Shown here one piece after another: positions 6,263 through 9,314 of a stretch of DNA of 9,314 nt. How positions within the stretch are numbered: position 1 is the stretch's first letter; every line of letters starts with the position of its first letter. The notes beneath the pieces are model-generated. The model did not search any database. It saw nothing but the letters and a program-made list of their open reading frames with translations, and had not been told where the DNA came from. Source of the DNA: JBBTXJ01 sp038061815 (GTDB lineage: Bacteria > Patescibacteriota > Patescibacteriia > Magasanikbacterales > JBBTXJ01); the NCBI GenBank assembly GCA_038061815.1, contig JBBTYK010000040.1:1-9314 (forward strand), read 5' to 3'. The translations under genes were made by a program, and so were the position numbers.

Positions 6263-7754
6263 GCTGGAGCGGCGCAATGCGCCGCGATAGCATCCAGACT
6301 ATCAATATATAAACACCGGCCATAACCCACCATGATACGCGCGCTTCAACAGACGCAAACGGCAATCGCGCAAACAATTCAACCATTTTAATAACATAAG
6401 ATAACAACACCCATGTAAGCCCAAACAACACCTGCCCCAAAAGCGGTGCAATCCACGCGCCGAGTACGGCCGCAAATCCGCCCAGCATAATCCACGGAAT
6501 CGCGAGAAGAATCGCGGTGTTTGCAACCGGCGCCACCACGGACACGCGTTCAAAGTGATACATCATAAGCGGTAGCGTGAGCACAATCGCGCCGCTGGTC
6601 TCCGCAACCACCTGGCCGATGCGTTTCGGAAGCCACGCAAAAAACTTTTCCAAATCCGGCGCGAGATACGTCAGCCCGATAACCGCCAAAAACGACAATT
6701 GAAATCCCGCATCAAACAACAACACAAACGGATTCACAAGCACCATACCCACGGCCGCCGCTACGATAAGCGGCAGCGGCCGCGCAAGGCGGCCCACCTG
6801 TTGCGCCGTCAAACCGAGCATTCCCATCGCGCCGGCGCGCACCACGGACGCCTGCGCTCCCACCATAATCACAAAACCCGCAATGGCAGCGATGGCCAAC
6901 CAAAACGCTTTTTTGCGCGGAATCAAAACCGCCATGAGCGCGAGCATCACCATGGAGGTAACAACGGTGATGTTGTATCCGGAAATCGCAACGATGTGAC
7001 TGGTGCCGGTGCGCCGGAAGGATTCCTGCAGTTCCGCCGGAATGGTGGAACGCGCGCCGTACAACAAACCGCCGAGAAACGATGCGTGCGGTTCCGGCAA
7101 ATTTTCTCCGATGACTTTTTGCATTTTCTGTTTTACGCCGAGGAGCGCAGCGATGGCGCGTGAACCACGACGCTCCGCCTTTTGGGCTTGCACCATTGCA
7201 TCGCGACAAATCACGTACACATCATCGCGCCGCAAATAGCGGTCATATCTAAACGTGTTGTCATTGCGAGGGCCGACTTGTCGGCCCGAAGCAATCTCAA
7301 ACGGCCTCTCCAACTCGCACGCCACCTCAATCGGCGTGCCGTACGGCATAACCGGAAACCGGTCCGTTTTCACCAACACCCGTCCGTGATACGGCGCTTC
7401 CACTTCCACCAAAAGCCGCGTATGGTCCTCGCGTTCGTCCGGCTCCGCCGCCACCCAGCCGTCAAACACCATCTCCTGTCCCGCCTGCGATGCGATATGC
7501 GTCTCATCAACCGCCGGAAATTCCGCATTCACTCTCCCCGCCCCCAGCACCACGGCAATGGCGCAATAAAAAATGGTGCGCGCCGTCCGCGTTCGCCAAA
7601 ACACCGCAAGCGGCGGCAACAAAACGCCAAATAGCACGGCAAAAACAAAAAATCCCCTCCGTTCCTCAAGCGCCAATGAACCAATCGCCACTCCAGCCAA
7701 AAAACACGCGCCGTACATCATAAACCGCTTTGACGGCGAATCGGCAAAGAACAT
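6252..7754 (-). CDS. comEC: ComEC/Rec2 competence channel, without its MBL domain
   Basis: This 500-residue polytopic protein forms the inner-membrane channel taking up single-stranded DNA during natural transformation. Two hydrophobic segments (about 13-30 and 35-75) precede a DUF4131-like soluble OB-fold region (about 80-190). The competence domain (about 222-490) has GLLYGARSTIP, the hallmark HIVAISGYNITVV (253-265), SVVRAGAMG (303-311) and FDAGFQLSFLAVIGL (347-361) among many membrane helices. It stops before any MBL motif; that function is the next gene. A palindromic repeat is read in frame as residues 153-165 (EIASGRQVGPRND), an insert between ERPFE and the conserved F-x-Y-x-x-YLRRDDVYV block. 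ATG 7754 gives MFFADSPSKRF; ATGs at 7721 and 7718 are alternatives. The first ten codons are duplicated at 8540-8570. No clear Shine-Dalgarno is visible. A functional uptake system would also need type IV pili, ComEA and related genes, not seen here. Confidence 0.93.
   Translation of the reverse strand: MFFADSPSKRFMMYGACFLAGVAIGSLALEERRGFFVFAVLFGVLLPPLAVFWRTRTARTIFYCAIAVVLGAGRVNAEFPAVDETHIASQAGQEMVFDGWVAAEPDEREDHTRLLVEVEAPYHGRVLVKTDRFPVMPYGTPIEVACELERPFEIASGRQVGPRNDNTFRYDRYLRRDDVYVICRDAMVQAQKAERRGSRAIAALLGVKQKMQKVIGENLPEPHASFLGGLLYGARSTIPAELQESFRRTGTSHIVAISGYNITVVTSMVMLALMAVLIPRKKAFWLAIAAIAGFVIMVGAQASVVRAGAMGMLGLTAQQVGRLARPLPLIVAAAVGMVLVNPFVLLFDAGFQLSFLAVIGLTYLAPDLEKFFAWLPKRIGQVVAETSGAIVLTLPLMMYHFERVSVVAPVANTAILLAIPWIMLGGFAAVLGAWIAPLLGQVLFGLTWVLLSYVIKMVELFARLPFASVEARVSWWVMAGVYILIVWMLSRRIAPLQHDK
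6269..6285. repeat. Small perfect hairpin at the comEC/MBL junction
   Basis: The arms GCGGCGCA (6269-6276) and TGCGCCGC (6278-6285) are fully complementary around one central base. The element lies within the last comEC codons, 6 nt upstream of the ATG at 6262 and 18 nt upstream of the ATG at 6250. In mRNA it could affect initiation of the downstream MBL gene. There is no T-run, so it is not a terminator, and it may be coincidence in GC-rich coding sequence. Confidence 0.35.
7261..7299. repeat. Palindromic repeat of the CATTGCGAG...GCAATCTC type inside comEC
   Basis: The element has outer ends CATTGCGAG (7262-7270) and GCAATCTC (7291-7298) around a perfect 8-bp stem, GGGCCGAC (7270-7277) and GTCGGCCC (7280-7287), with a two-base centre. 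From memory this matches a class of short intergenic palindromes found dispersed in many bacterial genomes, with conserved TCATTGCGAG and GCAATCTC ends. On the coding strand it is read in frame as EIASGRQVGPRND, at a place where other ComEC proteins run directly from the ERPEPF-like segment into the YRRYL-like segment. Only one copy is visible in this window. Confidence 0.75.
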
Positions 7755-7755
7755 A
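7725..7755. repeat. Direct repeat, copy 1 (5' end of comEC)
   Basis: This 31-bp segment covers comEC codons 1-10 plus one base. Its first 26 bases (7725-7750, starting CCGCTTTGACGG) are identical to 8540-8565, and 30 of 31 positions match overall. Similarity continues a little leftward as ATAAA with one extra T in copy 2. Together with copy 2 it brackets the Fic cassette. Confidence 0.93.
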
Positions 7756-7767
7756 CTGTAATTCTGC

Positions 7768-7796
7768 TTGAATAAAACCTATAAATATAGTATAAT
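7768..7796 (+). promoter_or_regulatory. Sigma70-type promoter of the antitoxin-fic pair
   Basis: TTGAAT (7768-7773), a 17-nt spacer and a perfect TATAAT (7791-7796) form a near-consensus promoter reading rightward. The antitoxin ATG at 7809 is only 12 nt beyond the -10 box, leaving a leader of about six bases with no Shine-Dalgarno site, so the transcript is probably leaderless or nearly so. It overlaps the likely comEC promoter region on the other strand. Confidence 0.75.
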
Positions 7797-7817
7797 CCAT
7801 TTAACGATATGATAAAA
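7789..7817 (-). promoter_or_regulatory. Possible divergent comEC promoter
   Basis: On the minus strand TATACT (7789-7794) is an acceptable -10 box, about 35 nt before the comEC ATG. The -35 is poor: TTTTAT at 17-nt spacing or TTATCA at 15. It would overlap the rightward promoter of the Fic cassette, so the two transcription units could interfere. Weak evidence; comEC might instead depend on read-through. Confidence 0.3.
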
Positions 7818-7952
7818 AAACCACTATCAGCCAAACTCCATCGGGCCGTTTCACAATCCTCCCACTTGGAAGGTTTGAGTTTGAATCGCGCGAAAAAAAA
7901 TCACTGGGTCATTAAAACGTTACGGCGCTATGGCAGGGCTTTCTCGCTATGA
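7809..7952 (+). CDS. Small Fic-inhibitor (VbhA/FicA-like antitoxin)
   Basis: This 47-residue basic protein starts MIKKPLSAKLHRAV and ends YGRAFSL. It carries SSHLEG at residues 17-22, which fits the Fic inhibitory-helix motif [S/T]xxxE[G/N] (S17, E21, G22). In class I Fic systems a small partner supplies this helix, and its glutamate reaches into the Fic ATP site and blocks productive ATP binding. The ATG at 7809 is the only in-frame ATG after an in-frame TAG at 7788-7790, and a near-consensus promoter lies just upstream. Its last 23 nt overlap the fic start (7930), in a different frame, so the two are probably translationally coupled. It is shorter than the ~60 residues of VbhA. The alternative, a frameshifted N-terminus of a class II Fic protein, cannot be excluded, but fic has its own ATG and a normal Fic start. 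Function is inferred from motif and position. Confidence 0.75.
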   Translation: MIKKPLSAKLHRAVSQSSHLEGLSLNRAKKNHWVIKTLRRYGRAFSL

Positions 7953-8574
7953 TGTCAACGCGGAAGACACCGGACTTGAAGGCCGCGTTTTAAAAAATAA
8001 GTTAGGAATTAAAGAACAAAAGAAACTCCATGATACAGAAACCGTGCTCCTTGCCGATACATATTCGCATTTTTTTGAATTACTAAAAAAGGGCGCGGTA
8101 ACCTTTAATCTTGCGTTGCTCTTTCAAATACACAAACTTTTTCTGGAAACATTATATCCGTGGGCTGGAAAGATACGGGTCATCAACATTTCTAAAAAGG
8201 GCGTGCTGTTTACGCCAGCGCATTATATTGATGATGCGCTTCACGCTTTTGAAAAGATACTCAAAAAGAACGTGCCTGACGTTCGAGACACGAAAAAAGA
8301 AACAGCGCAAAAATTCGCCGTCATTCATAACGAGTTCAACGCAGTTCACCCATTCCGCGAAGGAAACGGAAGGACGATCCGCCTTTTTCTTGATCTTCTT
8401 GCGGTGCATCTAGAATATAATCCCATCAACTGGGGTGGTACCACACGGACCAACTATATCAAAGCGTGTGCCGACGGCATGCTCATCAAACACACAACCA
8501 TGGAACGCATTATCTATCGCGGCCTCACAAAAAATAAATCCGCTTTGACGGCGAATCGGCAAAGAGCATATTAG
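7930..8574 (+). CDS. fic: Fic/Doc-family protein adenylyltransferase (Fic toxin)
   Basis: This 214-residue Fic protein is predicted to transfer AMP from ATP to a hydroxyl side chain of a target protein. The active-site motif HPFREGNGRTIR (140-151) matches HxFx[D/E]GNGRxxR fully, with catalytic H140, metal-binding E144 and phosphate-binding R148/R151. The N-terminal VLKNKLGI (20-27), LYPWAGKIR (75-83) and the flap ISKKGVLFTPAHYI (87-100) are standard for the family. No inhibitory motif lies inside the protein; it is supplied by the overlapping small gene upstream, so this looks like a class I toxin-antitoxin pair. Targets (DNA gyrase and topoisomerase IV in some FicT systems) cannot be told from sequence. 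The C-terminal residues ~204-214 (SALTANRQRAY) are encoded by the second direct repeat, a duplicated comEC start read in antisense. The gene is AT-richer than its surroundings, suggesting transfer. It ends convergently with the recombinase, with a 4-nt overlap. Confidence 0.93.
   Translation: MAGLSRYDVNAEDTGLEGRVLKNKLGIKEQKKLHDTETVLLADTYSHFFELLKKGAVTFNLALLFQIHKLFLETLYPWAGKIRVINISKKGVLFTPAHYIDDALHAFEKILKKNVPDVRDTKKETAQKFAVIHNEFNAVHPFREGNGRTIRLFLDLLAVHLEYNPINWGGTTRTNYIKACADGMLIKHTTMERIIYRGLTKNKSALTANRQRAY
8540..8570. repeat. Direct repeat, copy 2 (relic of a comEC start, inside the fic 3' end)
   Basis: This copy matches 7725-7755 in 30 of 31 positions, with a G for A change at 8566. Read on the minus strand it begins with ATG at 8569-8567 and encodes MLFADSPSKR, against MFFADSPSKR in comEC, then diverges to IYFL and a stop. 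The ATG lies one base after the recombinase TAA (TAA-T-ATG). This fits an abandoned original comEC start left outside an inserted cassette. Confidence 0.9.
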
Positions 8575-9149
8575 AAATCAAGCGGGCTCACCATACGCAC
8601 AAGCGCGGAGGTGGCAACGTGCGTGTAAATCTGCGTAGTCATGATATTCGCGTGGCCCAGAAGCTCCTGCACAAACCGCATATCCGTTCCGTTTTCCACA
8701 TCGCCCATGCGCAACCGCACCAGTTCACCGACGCGCATGCCGGTGCCATAAAGCAGTTGAAGCATGCATTTATGTTTTTGATTTACGGTGCCATCTACCA
8801 TGCGCCGCGCTTCATCTTTTGAAAGTACGGTCGGCAACCGTTTTTCTTTATGCGCCCGCGGGATGCCAGTAAAAAATTTACGATGTAAAACCGCTCCAAA
8901 ATAAAACTGTAAAGCGCTATAGGCGGTGTTAAGCGTGGAAGAGGACAGTCCGCGGTCCGCCAGATGTTCCAGATAGGCCCGGACATCAGTCGCCGCAATG
9001 GAACGTGGCGAATTCCTTGCGTATTCCAAACATTTGATTATATACTGAAGATAGGACTTAACCGTGCGTTGACTCAAACCGCGCAACTTCATCTCCTGCC
9101 GCAACAGAGTCATCGGGTCTCGACTTGGCCGGTAGTATAGTGAATCCAT
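8571..9149 (-). pseudogene. Tyrosine recombinase/integrase (XerC/D-like) with in-frame deletion of the catalytic core
   Basis: This 192-residue protein begins as a normal tyrosine recombinase: a SAM-like core-binding domain (about 13-90, MTLLRQEMKLRGLSQRTVKSY...), then LPTVLSKDEARRM and the box-I region LLYGTGMRVGELVRL with catalytic Arg139. At residues 151/152 (base 8696/8697) the text jumps from RMGDV to ENGTDMRFVQELLGH. Family members normally have about 80-90 residues here, with the catalytic Lys and the H-x-x-R motif. The tail keeps His166 (LLGH) and Tyr175 (IYTHV) and ends RMVSPLDF. It should therefore be inactive alone; intact relatives are ~270-300 residues. ATG 9149 has AGGAGG two bases upstream; ATG 9170 would add seven residues and lies 10 nt from the -10 box. 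An assembly collapse must be excluded. It converges on fic with a 4-nt overlap and may once have been directly upstream of comEC. Confidence 0.82.
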
Positions 9150-9151
9150 AC

Positions 9152-9157
9152 CCTCCT
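9152..9157 (-). promoter_or_regulatory. Shine-Dalgarno site of the recombinase
   Basis: Minus-strand AGGAGG inside AAAAGGAGGGT sits just before the ATG at 9149. The spacing of 2-3 bases is short, but such an SD match is otherwise rare in this window, so it favours 9149 over 9170 as the start. Confidence 0.5.
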
Positions 9158-9180
9158 TTTGATTACACATTGACCAGACA

Positions 9181-9210
9181 ATTATAGCTTATTTTGGCGA
9201 TGACTTTCAA
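9181..9210 (-). promoter_or_regulatory. Sigma70-type promoter of the recombinase
   Basis: On the minus strand TTGAAA (9205-9210), an 18-nt spacer and a perfect TATAAT (9181-9186) form a strong promoter. Initiation would fall near 9174, giving a ~25-nt leader to ATG 9149 or a leaderless message for ATG 9170. If the recombinase and comEC were once adjacent, this promoter would have driven the whole comEC operon. Confidence 0.65.
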
Positions 9211-9227
9211 AAGTTGGGATATACATA

Positions 9228-9289
9228 GTTCTGGCGGAATCACTCGCTCGTCCGCCGCTGGCGGACTCGCTCGTGTATACCGCCAGAAC
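9228..9289. repeat. Nested palindromic element at the right edge
   Basis: The outer arms GTTCTGGCGG (9228-9237) and CCGCCAGAAC (9280-9289) are perfect 10-bp inverted repeats. Inside are a second hairpin, TCCGCC (9251-9256) and GGCGGA (9260-9265), and two 10-bp direct repeats ACTCGCTCGT (9242-9251, 9265-9274). Another small hairpin, GGAC-TTC-GTCC, follows at 9297-9307, and the window ends in GTTCT, perhaps the start of a further arm. No coding region is supported. It may be a dispersed intergenic repeat, or a terminator for a gene to the right. Confidence 0.6.
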
Positions 9290-9314
9290 GGGCCGCGGAC
9301 TTCGTCCTTGTTCT

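Noticed and set aside
8152..8409. Minus-strand open frame inside fic
   Set aside because: It is opposite the Fic active-site region and shows no family features of its own.
7725..8570. A classical insertion sequence around fic
   Set aside because: There is no transposase in the interval and no terminal inverted repeats; the 31-bp direct repeat is too long for a usual target duplication.

Overview
The window looks like part of a chromosome from a small-genome bacterium, most plausibly a Patescibacteria/CPR (Parcubacteria-like) lineage. That placement is inference. It rests on very compact gene packing with overlapping starts and stops, a ComEC whose metallo-beta-lactamase part is a separate gene, a long thrombospondin type-3 repeat surface protein, and few Shine-Dalgarno sites. 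No rRNA, tRNA or other taxonomic marker is present. A run of exactly 100 Ns (5707-5806) is a scaffold gap inside the metallo-beta-lactamase gene.

Right to left on the minus strand: an internally deleted tyrosine recombinase (8571-9149), the ComEC DNA-uptake channel (6252-7754), its separate metallo-beta-lactamase partner (5432-6262) and a secreted, membrane-anchored TSP3-repeat protein (3771-5432). The last three are joined by 1-11 nt overlaps and look like one operon. After 58 nt holding its own good promoter comes a glycan operon: an NRS/ER-like nucleotide-rhamnose 3,5-epimerase/4-reductase (2771-3712) and three family-2 glycosyltransferases (1915-2778, 884-1918, 81-896), all with overlapping ends. 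It probably makes a deoxysugar donor and assembles a short surface glycan.

The most interesting part is 7725-8574. An AT-richer, plus-strand cassette with a near-consensus promoter encodes a 47-residue protein carrying the Fic inhibitory motif S-x-x-x-E-G, overlapping a Fic AMP-transferase with an intact HPFREGNGRTIR active site. The small gene is too short for ordinary ORF calling. The cassette lies between two direct repeats (30 of 31 bases identical) that match the first ten codons of comEC. The outer copy still begins with an ATG, one base after the recombinase stop codon (TAA-T-ATG), the same spacing as at the comEC/MBL junction. The simplest reading is that recombinase and comEC were once adjacent and the toxin-antitoxin cassette entered the 5' end of comEC, leaving a duplicated start. 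Fic now reads into the old comEC start and takes its last ~11 residues from it in antisense.

Other oddities are a CATTGCGAG...GCAATCTC-type palindromic repeat read in frame inside comEC, promoters whose -10 boxes sit only 7-12 nt from the ATG (leaderless transcripts), and nested palindromes at the right edge.
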